Shown piece after piece: positions 8,857 to 18,570 of a DNA stretch of 64,000 bases. Each line of letters opens with the position of its first letter. The first letter of the stretch is position 1. Source of the DNA: Arthrobacter sp. DWC3 (GTDB taxonomy: Bacteria > Actinomycetota > Actinomycetes > Actinomycetales > Micrococcaceae); contig NZ_PJIP01000002.1 in NCBI RefSeq assembly GCF_002929375.1, forward strand, positions 143,470 to 207,469, written 5' to 3'. Made by a program: the position numbers and the translations under genes. Below the pieces are notes generated by a model, which searched no databases, was not told the origin of the DNA, and saw only the letters and a program-made list of their open reading frames with translations.

Positions 8857-9567
8857 ATGGCAGGACTGGCCAGCAGCGTGATCGGGAAGGGCTTCGAGAT
8901 CATGTTCCGTGGCATCAAGCACGTCCGGAGGCACCGACCCCTCCACCCGCGGGGCCTGCGGCTGGACGGGTCCGTGGTGGTCCACCGCCACGGCCTCTCC
9001 AGCGGGATCTCCTGGATCGACGAGCCGGGCGGAGGTCCCGCGACGGCGCGCGTCTCCCGGTCCGCCGGGACCCCGGACGGGCTGCCCGACGTCGTCGGCC
9101 TCGCCGTACGGTTCCACCACCCGGAGTCCGGGCCCACGCCGTCGACGTTCTCGGACATCCTGCTGTCCTCGACGGGGTGGTCCTTCCCCTTCCGGTACGT
9201 GCTGATGCCGCGGCTGGGCGTCTCGCGCGCGCCCCTGACCACGATGATGCCGTACCGCGGCGAGTACGGGCCCGTGGTGCTGGGGGCCCGGACGCTCCGC
9301 CCTGCGGGTCTCCCGTCGTCGCTGCGCGGCTTCGCACGCTCGCTCGGCGACTCCCCGTGGCAGCTCGGACTCTACTTCGCGACGCCGCGCGGAGCGTGGC
9401 AGCACTTCGGCACCCTCACGCTGCAGCTCAACCCCGACGGGGAGGAGAGGGACCTGCGGTTCGACGCCGTCCTCCACCCCCTCGCGGGCGCTGGGACCTA
9501 CGAGTGGGCACGCAAGGTCCGCGAGCCCTCCTACGCCCTCTCCAGGCGCGAGCCGGGCGACTCCTGA
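8857..9567 (+). CDS. Conserved hypothetical protein with catalase-core-like motifs
   Basis: The product is 236 aa with no signal peptide. I do not recognise a firmly assigned function. Residues about 30-110 read like the start of the catalase barrel: a LHPRGLRLDG segment resembles the distal-histidine HxxG region, and ARVSRSAG followed by DVVGLAVRF resembles the catalase RFS..G...D..G.AVRF pattern. Near the C-terminus REPSYALS has the R-x-x-x-Y spacing of the heme-ligating tyrosine motif, but the protein is far shorter than a functional catalase. It could be a heme-free relative. The ATG at 8857 has GAGGAAGGA at 8842-8850. It is separated from livF by a terminator and ends before a bidirectional hairpin. 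Confidence 0.5.
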   Translation: MAGLASSVIGKGFEIMFRGIKHVRRHRPLHPRGLRLDGSVVVHRHGLSSGISWIDEPGGGPATARVSRSAGTPDGLPDVVGLAVRFHHPESGPTPSTFSDILLSSTGWSFPFRYVLMPRLGVSRAPLTTMMPYRGEYGPVVLGARTLRPAGLPSSLRGFARSLGDSPWQLGLYFATPRGAWQHFGTLTLQLNPDGEERDLRFDAVLHPLAGAGTYEWARKVREPSYALSRREPGDS

Positions 9568-9588
9568 TCCACGACGGCCCACGACGGC

Positions 9589-9636
9589 AGAAGGCCCCGA
9601 CCGCACCTCCTGGAGGGAGGGCGGCCGGGGCCTTCT
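9589..9636. terminator. Bidirectional terminator between the catalase-like gene and livK
   Basis: AGAAGGCCCCG pairs with CGGGGCCTTCT around a 26-base internal segment between two convergent genes. Confidence 0.65.
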
Positions 9637-9673
9637 GTCGTGGTGCTACTGCCGGCCCTGGGGGCTGCCGGCC

Positions 9674-11074
9674 CTAGAGCTTGCCGACCTCGGAACGGCT
9701 CGGCTGGGGCTTGTTGTCGGCGTCGTACTTGTAGATGCCGATGGCGGCCTCGGTGGGATCGCCCTTCGCGTCGAAGGAGACGGGTCCGGAGATGCCGTCG
9801 TAGTCGATGTCCTCACCGTTGCGCAGCAGGGTCACGCAACCGGCGAAGTCGAAGCACTTGGTGCCCTCCTTCGACACGGACTCGAGCTGCGCCGCGATCG
9901 CGGACCCCTCGACGCTGCCCGCCGCCTCGGAGGCGAGCGAGATGAGGTTCACGGCGTCGTAGCTCTCACCAGCGTACGCGTAGCTGGTGAGCGCGGGGTC
10001 GACCGTGGCGAGGGCCTCCTGGAAGCCGGTGCCGGTGAAGGGGCCGGGGATGGTGCCCTGCGCGCCTTCGAGGGTTCCGGGATCGAGGTCCTTGCTGTAG
10101 TCGGAGGTGTTGCCGTCGACCATGAAGATCGAGGCGGCGTCGATGCCCTTGGCGACGAGCAGCGGGACGATGCTCTTGGCCTCGTCGAAGCTGATGAGGA
10201 CGATCGCGTCCGGCTTGGCGGCCGCGATCGCATCCACCTGGCTGGAGAACTGCGAGTCACCGGTGTTGAACATCTCGTTCGCGACGACCTGGCCGCCCGC
10301 GCCCTCGACGGTCTCCTGGATGTTGCCCTGCAGGCCGGTGCCGTAGGAGTCGTTCAGGGTGATCATGCCGACGGTCTGCGCGCCGCACTCCATGATGTAG
10401 TTGCCGAGCGTGCGGCCCTGGAGGACGTCGGAGGGGGCGGTGCGGAAGTACAGGCCCTTGTCGTCCCAGTCGGTGAACTCGGGCGAGGTGTTGGCGGGCG
10501 AGAACTGCACCACGCCGGCGCCGGTGATCTGGTTGATGACGGTCTTCGAGACGCCCGAGGACGCCGCACCGATGATCGCGCTGACGTCCTGGGACAGCAG
10601 GTCCGTCACGGACTGCGTGGCGATGTCGGTGGTGGTGTCACCCGAGTCGCGGTGGGTGATCGAGATGTCCTGTCCGAGGACGCCGCCGGCGGCGTTGACC
10701 TCGTTGACGGCGAGGTTGACGCCCGCGATCTCGGGTGGGCCGAGGAACGCGAGGGTTCCGGTGGTCGGCAGGATGGAGCCGAGCTTCAGGGGTGCCGGGC
10801 TGGTGGTCTTGCTGGCGGGCACGGCGGCAGGGTCACCCTTCTCGCCCTGCTCCTCGCCGGCGCCTCCCTCGCTCTCGGGGCAGGCCAGCGCCGACGCAGC
10901 AGCAGCGCTGGTCTCGGTCCCGGCCTCGGTCTCGGTGCTCTCGGTCTCGGTACCCGACGAGCCGCCACAGCCGGAGGCGAAGAGCGCGATGCCCAGGCCA
11001 AGGGCGGCGACCTTTGCCGCTCGCGGGGCACTCTCCCCGATGCCGAAGCGCATCGAGTTGCGTGTTGCAGTCAT
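9674..11074 (-). CDS. livK: Branched-chain amino acid-type ABC transporter substrate-binding lipoprotein
   Basis: The 466 aa protein is a lipoprotein: basic n-region, hydrophobic core and lipobox LFASGC with the cysteine at residue 36, then a Ser/Thr/Glu-rich linker of about 40 residues. The rest is a type I periplasmic-binding fold of the LivJ/LivK family (PLKLGSILPTTGTLAFLGPPE near residue 95; NEVNAAGG; later DAVNLISLA). It presumably feeds the LivHMGF complex encoded convergently 0.9 kb away. The ATG at 11074 has GAGGAGA at 11081-11088. A GTnAC array lies about 110 bases upstream. Whether it binds amino acids, urea or amides cannot be told from the sequence. Confidence 0.9.
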   Translation of the reverse strand: MTATRNSMRFGIGESAPRAAKVAALGLGIALFASGCGGSSGTETESTETEAGTETSAAAASALACPESEGGAGEEQGEKGDPAAVPASKTTSPAPLKLGSILPTTGTLAFLGPPEIAGVNLAVNEVNAAGGVLGQDISITHRDSGDTTTDIATQSVTDLLSQDVSAIIGAASSGVSKTVINQITGAGVVQFSPANTSPEFTDWDDKGLYFRTAPSDVLQGRTLGNYIMECGAQTVGMITLNDSYGTGLQGNIQETVEGAGGQVVANEMFNTGDSQFSSQVDAIAAAKPDAIVLISFDEAKSIVPLLVAKGIDAASIFMVDGNTSDYSKDLDPGTLEGAQGTIPGPFTGTGFQEALATVDPALTSYAYAGESYDAVNLISLASEAAGSVEGSAIAAQLESVSKEGTKCFDFAGCVTLLRNGEDIDYDGISGPVSFDAKGDPTEAAIGIYKYDADNKPQPSRSEVGKL

Positions 11075-11185
11075 GAATTGTTCTCCTCGACCGAAAGGCT
11101 TGTACTGCCTTTGATGCTGGGTGCCAGGTGTTCCTGGCTTGTAGGAAAAGCTAATCCAAATTTGTGTCTGAGATAAGGGAATCGG

Positions 11186-11210
11186 GTTACATCCTTGTAA
11201 CGCTCGTCAC
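11186..11210 (-). promoter_or_regulatory. GTnAC array upstream of livK (possible GlnR-type sites)
   Basis: Read on the minus strand the site is GTGAC-n4-GTTAC-n6-GTAAC; GTTAC-n6-GTAAC is a perfect inverted repeat. The rest of the 220-base gap between livK and the tRNA gene shows nothing else I can assign. Confidence 0.45.
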
Positions 11211-11294
11211 AGGCGTCGCATCGGACCCTTGACAGCGGGCGCTGCACAGCGCACGGCCCCTACGGGTCGCCTGCGGGAGGAAAAGGGGGAGATG

Positions 11295-11367
11295 TGCCCC
11301 AGCAGGGACTCGAACCCTGACTGAACAGATTTTAAGTCTGGTGCCTCTGCCATTGGGCTACTGGGGC
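11295..11367 (-). tRNA. tRNA with UAA anticodon and short variable loop (nominal tRNA-Leu)
   Basis: A 73-base cloverleaf can be drawn on the minus strand. The acceptor GCCCCAG pairs with CTGGGGC, with discriminator A; the T arm is CAGGG-TTCGAGT-CCCTG; the D arm closes with GCC/GGC. The anticodon arm is CCAGA-CTTAAAA-TCTGT, giving UAA at positions 34-36 with one C-U mismatch at the 27-43 pair. CCA is not encoded. A UAA anticodon reads UUA (leucine), but the variable loop is only about 5 bases, whereas bacterial tRNA-Leu normally has a long variable arm. Its charging identity is therefore uncertain. Confidence 0.8.
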
Positions 11368-11430
11368 GATCCTGCCGGATCAGCCTACCCCGCGCCGCCG
11401 GGCCGGCCGCCGCCGGCGGTGGAACGAGGA

Positions 11431-11463
11431 ACGACGGCGACCCCGGGCAGGGGTCGCCGTCGT
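11431..11463 (-). terminator. Terminator after ndh
   Basis: A perfect 14-bp stem (ACGACGGCGACCCC with its complement) and a 5-base loop lie 21 bases after the ndh stop and before the tRNA gene. Confidence 0.75.
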
Positions 11464-11483
11464 CGATCATACGGGGCCGAGCG

Positions 11484-12923
11484 TCAGGCGGAGGCCTTCG
11501 CCGACGCCGTCTTGCCGGCCGGGGTGGGCGGCGTGGCCTGCAGGGCCGTGTCCTTCTTCGGCGGCGGGGTGGCCGCTTCGCGGAACTGGCGCTGCGGGGT
11601 CTGCAGGTCGGACAGCGGGGCGAGGTCGCGACCGAACAGGAAGCTCATGCTCCAGTTGACGATCACGCGGGCCTTGCGCTCGTACATCGGCATGGCGAAG
11701 CCGTGGTAGCCGCGGTGGGCCAGCCAGGCCGGGAAGCCCTTCATGCCGAAGCCCATGATGTTCGCGACGCCCTTGAACTGGCCGAAGCCGGCGACGGCGC
11801 CGAGGTTGGTGTGGCGGTACTCCTTGACCTCGCCCACGCCGTAGTTCTCGGCGAGGAGGTTCGCGGCCAGCAGCTTGGCCTGGCGGACGGCGTGCTGGGC
11901 GTTGGGGACGCAGAAGCCTCCCACTCCCCCGCCGGTGAGGTCGGGGACGGCCGCGACGTCGCCGGCGGTCCACGCGTGGGCGATGGGTCCGTCGTCGCCC
12001 GTGATGCGGAGCTCCGGGGTGGCGCGGACGCGGCCGCGCTCGTCGACCGGGAAGTCGGTGGAACGGACCACCGGGTTGGCCTGGACGCCTGCGGTCCACA
12101 GGAGCGTGTCCGTCTCGAACTCGTCGGCCGCGCTCTTGTCCGGCATGTTGATGAGCTTGAGGGTGCCGTCCTTGGCGCTGGAGAGCGAGGTGTTCAGCAG
12201 GACCTCGATCTCGCGGGAGCGGAGGTGCTCCACGACCCACTCGGCCTGCTCGGCGGTGACCTCGGGCATGATGCGTCCCATGGCCTCGACGAGGACGAAG
12301 CGGAGATCCGAGCGGCTGAGGCGGGCGTTGGCCTTGACGGCGTCGCGGGCCGCGTCCTCCAGCTCGGTGATGGCCTCGATGCCGGCGAAGCCGCCGCCGA
12401 CGACGACGAAGGTCAGGGCGCGGTCGCGCTCGGGGCCCGCAGGCATGACGGAGCCGGTCTCGATGCGCTCGAGCATCCTGTCGCGCAGGGCGACGGCCTC
12501 CTCGATGGTCTTGAGGCCGATGCCCTGGTCCTTGAGGCCGTCGATCGGGAAGGTGCGCGTGATGGAACCGGCGGCGACGACGACGTCGGTGTAGCCGAGC
12601 TCGAAGGACTCGCCGCCACCCGTGGGCTCGATGGTGGCCGTCCGGCCGGCGTGGTTGATCGAGGTGACCTTGCCGGAGATGAGTTCCGTCTTCCGCAGGT
12701 GCTTGCGGTGGGACACGATCGCGTGGCGCGGCTCGATGCTGCCGGCGGCCACCTCGGGGAGGAACGGCTGGTAGGTCATGTAGGGCAGGGGGTCGACCAG
12801 CGTGACGATGCCGCCGTGGTCCTTGACCTGTTTCTGCAGCCTGTGCGCGACGTACAGGCCGACGTAACCGCCGCCGACGACGAGGATGCGCGGGCGGTCG
12901 GAGAAGTGTGGGTTCGATGCCAT
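11484..12923 (-). CDS. ndh: Type II NADH dehydrogenase (NDH-2)
   Basis: The 479 aa flavoprotein passes electrons from NADH to menaquinone at the inner face of the membrane without pumping protons. The FAD Rossmann motif VVGGGYVGLY starts near residue 15 and the NADH-binding motif VVGGGFAGIEA near residue 172; the TAGDVAAVPD segment near residue 305 is the C-terminal FAD contact. A C-terminal amphipathic region with FAMPMYERKARVIVNW is the usual membrane anchor. A longer reading frame extends to a GTG at 12959, but TAGCAT lies 7 bases before the ATG at 12923, so I take that as a leaderless start. Confidence 0.9.
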   Translation of the reverse strand: MASNPHFSDRPRILVVGGGYVGLYVAHRLQKQVKDHGGIVTLVDPLPYMTYQPFLPEVAAGSIEPRHAIVSHRKHLRKTELISGKVTSINHAGRTATIEPTGGGESFELGYTDVVVAAGSITRTFPIDGLKDQGIGLKTIEEAVALRDRMLERIETGSVMPAGPERDRALTFVVVGGGFAGIEAITELEDAARDAVKANARLSRSDLRFVLVEAMGRIMPEVTAEQAEWVVEHLRSREIEVLLNTSLSSAKDGTLKLINMPDKSAADEFETDTLLWTAGVQANPVVRSTDFPVDERGRVRATPELRITGDDGPIAHAWTAGDVAAVPDLTGGGVGGFCVPNAQHAVRQAKLLAANLLAENYGVGEVKEYRHTNLGAVAGFGQFKGVANIMGFGMKGFPAWLAHRGYHGFAMPMYERKARVIVNWSMSFLFGRDLAPLSDLQTPQRQFREAATPPPKKDTALQATPPTPAGKTASAKASA

Positions 12924-12930
12924 GCCCACG

Positions 12931-12936
12931 ATGCTA
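12931..12936 (-). promoter_or_regulatory. -10 box for leaderless ndh
   Basis: TAGCAT on the minus strand, 7 bases before the ATG. Confidence 0.45.
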
Positions 12937-13002
12937 CCGGAGTTTGTGAAAATCTTCACTAGCTCGGGAAGGGCTCCGGAACTCCTGCCGGGGCCCGCTC
13001 GT

Positions 13003-14463
13003 TCAGGCCGCGGGCGGAGCCGGACGGGCGGATTCCCGGTGTCCGGTCCCCGCGGAGCGCCGGTGCACGCGGGTCACGTGCACGGCACCGCCGAGCAGCA
13101 CGGCGAGCAGGAGCCCGCCGAAGCCGAGCACCACGAGCGCGGGGACGTCGTGCACCGACCTGCGGGGGTCCTCGGCCTGCGGGGCGGCGGGTGCGGGGAG
13201 GACCTCCGCGGGGGACTCCGCGGCGGGTGTCGGCCCTGGAGCGGGTGTCTGCCCGCCGCGCCGGTAGAGCTCGATCCACTCCGCCATGCTGCCGAGGCGG
13301 TTCTCCTGGGGGACGGCCACGTCGCGTCCGACGGCGGAGGCGACGTCGAGGACGCCGTAGCCGTAGAGGGTGTCGAAGCCGGGGGCCCCGGCGTCCCTGG
13401 CCGTGCCGACGATGCGGTTGACCACCTGGCCCGCGGACAGTTCGGGATATCGGGCGCGGATGAGGGCGGCGACGCCCGAGACCAGCGGTGCGGCGCCGGA
13501 CGTGCCGGACCAGTCGGCGTAGAACCCGCCGGGCAGTCCGCCCACGAGGTCCTCGGACGGCGCGGCGACGGCGATGCTGATGCCCTCGCTGGAAGCCTCG
13601 GCGCTGGCGACCCCGGCGCGGTCCAGGCCGGCGACGGCCAGGACGCCGGGGATGGTCGCGGGAGCGCCCACCTGCGTGAGTCCGCCGGCGCGGTTACCGG
13701 CCGCCGCGACGACGACGACGTCGTTCTGCTCCGCGTAGAGGAAGGCGTCGTCCCAGCTCTCGGGCCAGGCGGTGCTGGTGCTGCCGAGCGACATGTTGAT
13801 GACGTCCGCACCGTTGTCGACCGCCCAGCGGACGGCGTCGGGCACCTGCTGGTCCACGGAGATGCCCGCCGGGTTGGGGCCGCTGTTCTGGCCCTCGATG
13901 AAGACGGAGACGGCGAGCAGGTCGGCCTTCGGCGCGACGCCGATGATGCCGTCGGGGCCCTCGCCGTACCGCTCGAGCGGGCCGGCGCCGGGGTCCGCGG
14001 CGGCGGGCGGGCCGGCGGGCGGCGCCGCGCTGCCGGTGCTGTCGCCGGAGGGGGCGGGTGCGGGCCGCGCGGGTGCGGGCTGCGCAGGTGGGCCGGAGTC
14101 GGTGTCGGTGTGACCGCGCCCGGCCAGGAGGGTGCCCACGAGGGTGCCGTGGCCCGCTACCTCGCCGATGCCGCGCTGCCCGCCGGGGTCTCCCGCACCG
14201 GAGGCGTCCGTACCGCCGACCACGGCGCCGACGAGGTCGGGGTGGGTTCCGTCGATCCCGCTGTCGATCACCGCCACCGTGACGCCCTCGCCCTGCGTGC
14301 TCTTCCACGCCTCCGTGATGCCGTAGTCCTCGAGCCAGTACTCCTTGTCGCGGACCTCGTCCGCGGCGGCGGGCACCGCGGCGGCGAGGGCGACGGCCGC
14401 GGCGAGCACCGCGGACGCGCCCGCCCGGACCGACCGGGGACCGGGGTGCGGCCGGCTGCGCAT
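13003..14463 (-). CDS. Mycosin-like S8 serine protease, membrane anchored
   Basis: The 486 aa protein has a signal peptide (about residues 1-34, cut near AAADEV), a subtilisin domain and a C-terminal transmembrane helix (about 445-468) followed by a basic tail RVHRRSAG. The catalytic triad is visible: Asp67 in AVIDSGID, His105 in GHGTLVG, and Ser in GTSGAAPLVSG near residue 325. An insertion rich in Pro/Ala/Gly (about 118-155) follows the histidine motif. This architecture matches mycosins (MycP) of type VII secretion, but no Esx, EccC or other type VII gene is in the window. It starts 4 bases after the ppx stop, so it may be the last gene of the divIC-ppx run. Confidence 0.85.
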   Translation of the reverse strand: MRSRPHPGPRSVRAGASAVLAAAVALAAAVPAAADEVRDKEYWLEDYGITEAWKSTQGEGVTVAVIDSGIDGTHPDLVGAVVGGTDASGAGDPGGQRGIGEVAGHGTLVGTLLAGRGHTDTDSGPPAQPAPARPAPAPSGDSTGSAAPPAGPPAAADPGAGPLERYGEGPDGIIGVAPKADLLAVSVFIEGQNSGPNPAGISVDQQVPDAVRWAVDNGADVINMSLGSTSTAWPESWDDAFLYAEQNDVVVVAAAGNRAGGLTQVGAPATIPGVLAVAGLDRAGVASAEASSEGISIAVAAPSEDLVGGLPGGFYADWSGTSGAAPLVSGVAALIRARYPELSAGQVVNRIVGTARDAGAPGFDTLYGYGVLDVASAVGRDVAVPQENRLGSMAEWIELYRRGGQTPAPGPTPAAESPAEVLPAPAAPQAEDPRRSVHDVPALVVLGFGGLLLAVLLGGAVHVTRVHRRSAGTGHRESARPAPPAA

Positions 14464-14467
14464 CAGC

Positions 14468-15412
14468 TCACCCGACCCGGTCCGCGACGCTCAGGGCGAT
14501 CCCGTCCAGGATGTCGTGCTCGCTGGAGACGGCGGTGGTGACGCGTCCTCCGGTCGCGGCGGCCACGCGCTCGACGACGGTGGCCCAGATGAGCGCGCCG
14601 GCACCGATGACGTCGACGCGGCCGGGGTGCATGTAGGGCAGGGCGGCCCGTGCCGTCCGGGTCATGTGCAGGATGTCCGAGGACGCCGCCGAGATCGCGG
14701 GGATGGGCAGCTCGGCGCCGTGGATGCGCTCGGGCTGGTAGGTCGGCAGGTCGAGCGCGTGGGCCGTGACCGTCGTGACGCTGCCCGCGACGCCGACGAT
14801 CCTCGTGACGCGGTCCAGCGGCACCTCGGCGGCGGCCTCGCCGATGAGGCGCTCCACCTCGGCCGTCATCGCGGTGATCTGCGCCTCGGTGGGCGGATCG
14901 TCGTCCAGGAAGCGCTCGGTGTACCGGACGCACCCCATGTTCGTGCTGAGCGACGCGACGAGCCCTGCCTCGGTGCCCGCGACGAACTCGGTGCTGCCGC
15001 CGCCCACGTCGATCACCAGGACGGTCTCGTCCGCGGCGGTGCCGAGCACGCTGACGGCCCCGTCGAACGAGAGCCGCGCCTCCTCGTCCCCGGTGATGAC
15101 CTCGGGTTCCACGCCGAGCCGCTGCCGGATGCCGTCGACGAAGTCCTGGCGGTTCTCGGCGTCGCGGGACGCCGAGGTGGCGACGAAGCGCACGGGCGGG
15201 GCGCCGTGCTCCTCGAGGAGGGCCGCGTACTCCTCCGCTGCGGCGAAGGTGCGGGCGAGTGCGGCTTCGGACAGGCGTCCGGTGGCGTCCACGCCCTCGC
15301 CCAGGCGCACCACGCGCATGAGCCGGACGACGTCGGTCAGGACGCCGTCCTCGCTGTCGGCGATGAGCAGGCGGATGGAATTGGTCCCGCAGTCGATGGC
15401 GGCTGTACGCAT
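14468..15412 (-). CDS. ppx: Exopolyphosphatase (Ppx/GppA family)
   Basis: The 314 aa protein belongs to the actin-like ASKHA fold: the phosphate-1 motif AAIDCGTNSIRLLI is at residues 4-17 and the phosphate-2 motif VIDVGGGSTEF near residue 136. Length corresponds to the short actinobacterial Ppx proteins that lack the extra C-terminal domains of E. coli Ppx. It either degrades polyphosphate or hydrolyses pppGpp. The ATG at 15412 overlaps the stop of the DUF501 gene by one base (TGATG), with GAGGAGA just upstream. Confidence 0.92.
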   Translation of the reverse strand: MRTAAIDCGTNSIRLLIADSEDGVLTDVVRLMRVVRLGEGVDATGRLSEAALARTFAAAEEYAALLEEHGAPPVRFVATSASRDAENRQDFVDGIRQRLGVEPEVITGDEEARLSFDGAVSVLGTAADETVLVIDVGGGSTEFVAGTEAGLVASLSTNMGCVRYTERFLDDDPPTEAQITAMTAEVERLIGEAAAEVPLDRVTRIVGVAGSVTTVTAHALDLPTYQPERIHGAELPIPAISAASSDILHMTRTARAALPYMHPGRVDVIGAGALIWATVVERVAAATGGRVTTAVSSEHDILDGIALSVADRVG

Positions 15413-16170
15413 CAGGTCTCCTCGGTGGGTGCGGCGGAAGGTGCGGTGTCGGCGGCCCTGCGGCGCGCGGCGCGTTTGGCGTCGAGCTCCTCGGCGCTCA
15501 GGCCCTGCGTCCGCGTGTGCCTGCTGAGATCCGCGTGGGGCGCCTGGCCCGTGGTGTCCCAGGCTCCCTCGCAGGAGCAGTGCCCCGGGGTCCACCACGG
15601 GGCAATCCGGGCGACGGCCTCGTCGCCGAGCGGGTTGACGCCCGGCCCGGCGGCCAGGGAGTGGCCCACGAGCACGTGGAGGCACTTGACGCGGGTGGGC
15701 ATCCCGCCGGCGGACACGCCGTCGATCTCGGGGACGGGTCCGGTGCCCGCGCGTTCCCCGACGGCCGCACGGGCTGCGAGGTATGCCTCGTGGGCGGCGC
15801 GGTACCGGTCGGCGAGGTCGGCGTCGTCCGCGAGCCGCTCGCTCATCTCCGTCATGACGCCCTCGGCCTCCAGGCGGGAGACCGCCGCCGTGACGACGGG
15901 GTGCGTGAGGTAGTACGTGGTGGGGAAGGGGATGCCGTTGGACAGCCGCGGGGCGGTGGTGGCGACGAGCGGGTTGCCGCAGACGCACCGGGCGCCGATC
16001 TCGACGACGTCCCGGACGGGGCGGCCGAGCTGGCGGCTGAGGACGTCGAGGTCCCGCGCGCTCGCGATCCGCGGATCCGCCGCCTGATCGGGCTGCGGGT
16101 CGGGCTGCGGGTCGTGCTGATCCTGCTGCTGGTCGTGCTGCTGGTCGTGCTGCTGGTCGTGCTGGGTCAC
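15412..16170 (-). CDS. DUF501 domain-containing protein
   Basis: The 252 aa product has an N-terminal low-complexity stretch of about 28 residues (repeats of HDQQ and DPQP), then the DUF501 domain: DLDVLSRQLGRPVRDVVEIG, a CVCGNP cysteine pair and GGMPTRVKCLHVLVGHSLA, followed by GHCSC. The conserved cysteines suggest a metal site, but the function of the family is unknown. Across actinobacteria the gene sits between divIC and ppx, exactly as here. The C-terminal 30 residues are charged and probably disordered. Confidence 0.9.
   Translation of the reverse strand: MTQHDQQHDQQHDQQQDQHDPQPDPQPDQAADPRIASARDLDVLSRQLGRPVRDVVEIGARCVCGNPLVATTAPRLSNGIPFPTTYYLTHPVVTAAVSRLEAEGVMTEMSERLADDADLADRYRAAHEAYLAARAAVGERAGTGPVPEIDGVSAGGMPTRVKCLHVLVGHSLAAGPGVNPLGDEAVARIAPWWTPGHCSCEGAWDTTGQAPHADLSRHTRTQGLSAEELDAKRAARRRAADTAPSAAPTEET
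16098..16167 (-). repeat. Short tandem repeat at the 5' end of the DUF501 gene
   Basis: A 12-base unit, CTGCTGGTCGTG on the plus strand, is repeated about three times with degenerate copies beside it and encodes HDQQ repeats. Its length is prone to change by slippage in steps that keep the frame. Confidence 0.75.
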
Positions 16171-16246
16171 GCTGTTCCTTCCTGGGGCACCGCGTCCCGG
16201 TGCCCTGCCGGCGGCGGACCGGCCTCCCGGGCCGGCCGCCGCTCGC

Positions 16247-17050
16247 TCAATCCGTTGCCGCGCGCTCGACCGAGCTCCAGAGGGAGTCGACCCAGGGCAG
16301 GTAGGCGGGCTCGGCCGCCGAGCCCTCGCCCGTGCCCTCCTCGATCCCCTCGCCGCCCTTCACGAGGTAGCGGGTCTCCCCCGGCATGACGAGGAAGATG
16401 CGCTCGCGCGCCTGCTGCCTGACGAAGGCCGGGTCGTCCCAGCGGGCGAGCTCGGACTGGTAGTCGGCCTGTTGCTGCTGCTGGCGGGCGATGTCCGCGC
16501 GGAGGGCGTCCAGTTCTCCCTGCTGCTGCAGGTACCGGCTGACCGACGGCGCGAGGAGCACGATCACGGCGACGAGGACGACGGCGAGGGCCAGCAGCCG
16601 CCCGGAGAAGGTCTTGGCCGGGATGGGGGTGGCTTCCTCGGCCGGCTGGATCGGGGATTCCGCCCGCTTGGAGCCGAGCTGTCCGCGACGGATGCTCCCG
16701 GCCAGCTGCGAGCGCTCGGCGGCGCGTGCCTCCGACGGGGAGGACGCCTTGGCCGTGGTCCGGAGCACGTCGGTGCGCTGCGTCCGGGCCGGCGGCGCGT
16801 CGGCTCCGGCCGTGTGCGACCGCCCGGCGGCGGGCGCCGCGGCGCGGGGGTCCTTCGTGGCGGAGGGACCGGCGACCCGCGGTGCGCCCGGCTTCCGCTG
16901 GGAGGCGCCGGCGGGCCGGACGGGCTGGTGCCCGGTGCCGCGGGCGCCGTGGTCGGTGGTCGGGCCCTTGGCCGTGCCGGGGGCCGGCCGTTCCTCCGCC
17001 ACGGGCGTCGGACGGCCGGCTCGCGGCACGTTGGGGCGGCGGGCAGTCAT
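16247..17050 (-). CDS. divIC: Septum formation initiator family protein (DivIC/FtsB)
   Basis: The 267 aa protein has a long Pro/Ala/Arg-rich cytoplasmic segment (residues 1-148), one transmembrane helix (about 151-169, ALAVVLVAVIVLLAP), a coiled coil (about 172-205, LQQQGELDALRADIARQ and a Q-rich run) and the DivIC motif with FVRQQARERIFLVMPGE near residue 212. FtsB/DivIC proteins bridge FtsL and FtsQ in the divisome. The long N-terminal tail is typical for actinobacteria. GAGGAG precedes the ATG. It lies between eno and DUF501, the standard order. Confidence 0.9.
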   Translation of the reverse strand: MTARRPNVPRAGRPTPVAEERPAPGTAKGPTTDHGARGTGHQPVRPAGASQRKPGAPRVAGPSATKDPRAAAPAAGRSHTAGADAPPARTQRTDVLRTTAKASSPSEARAAERSQLAGSIRRGQLGSKRAESPIQPAEEATPIPAKTFSGRLLALAVVLVAVIVLLAPSVSRYLQQQGELDALRADIARQQQQQADYQSELARWDDPAFVRQQARERIFLVMPGETRYLVKGGEGIEEGTGEGSAAEPAYLPWVDSLWSSVERAATD

Positions 17051-17144
17051 GGAGCTCCTCGTCGACGCTTTCGCGTATGGTCGCGTCGGGTCCCTCGCGG
17101 GGCCCGTCTATCGAGGGTAACCGCCCTCCTGATGAACTGCCGGG

Positions 17145-18518
<1,374 letters not shown>

Positions 18519-18570
18519 TCACGCGCGTCCGGGCGTGTGCTGGATCACCGGGCATGGCGCACCGGTGCGT

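Noticed and set aside
12924-12959. GTG start of ndh at 12959
   Set aside because: No ribosome binding site; the ATG at 12923 has a TAGCAT box 7 bases upstream and gives the usual NDH-2 N-terminus.
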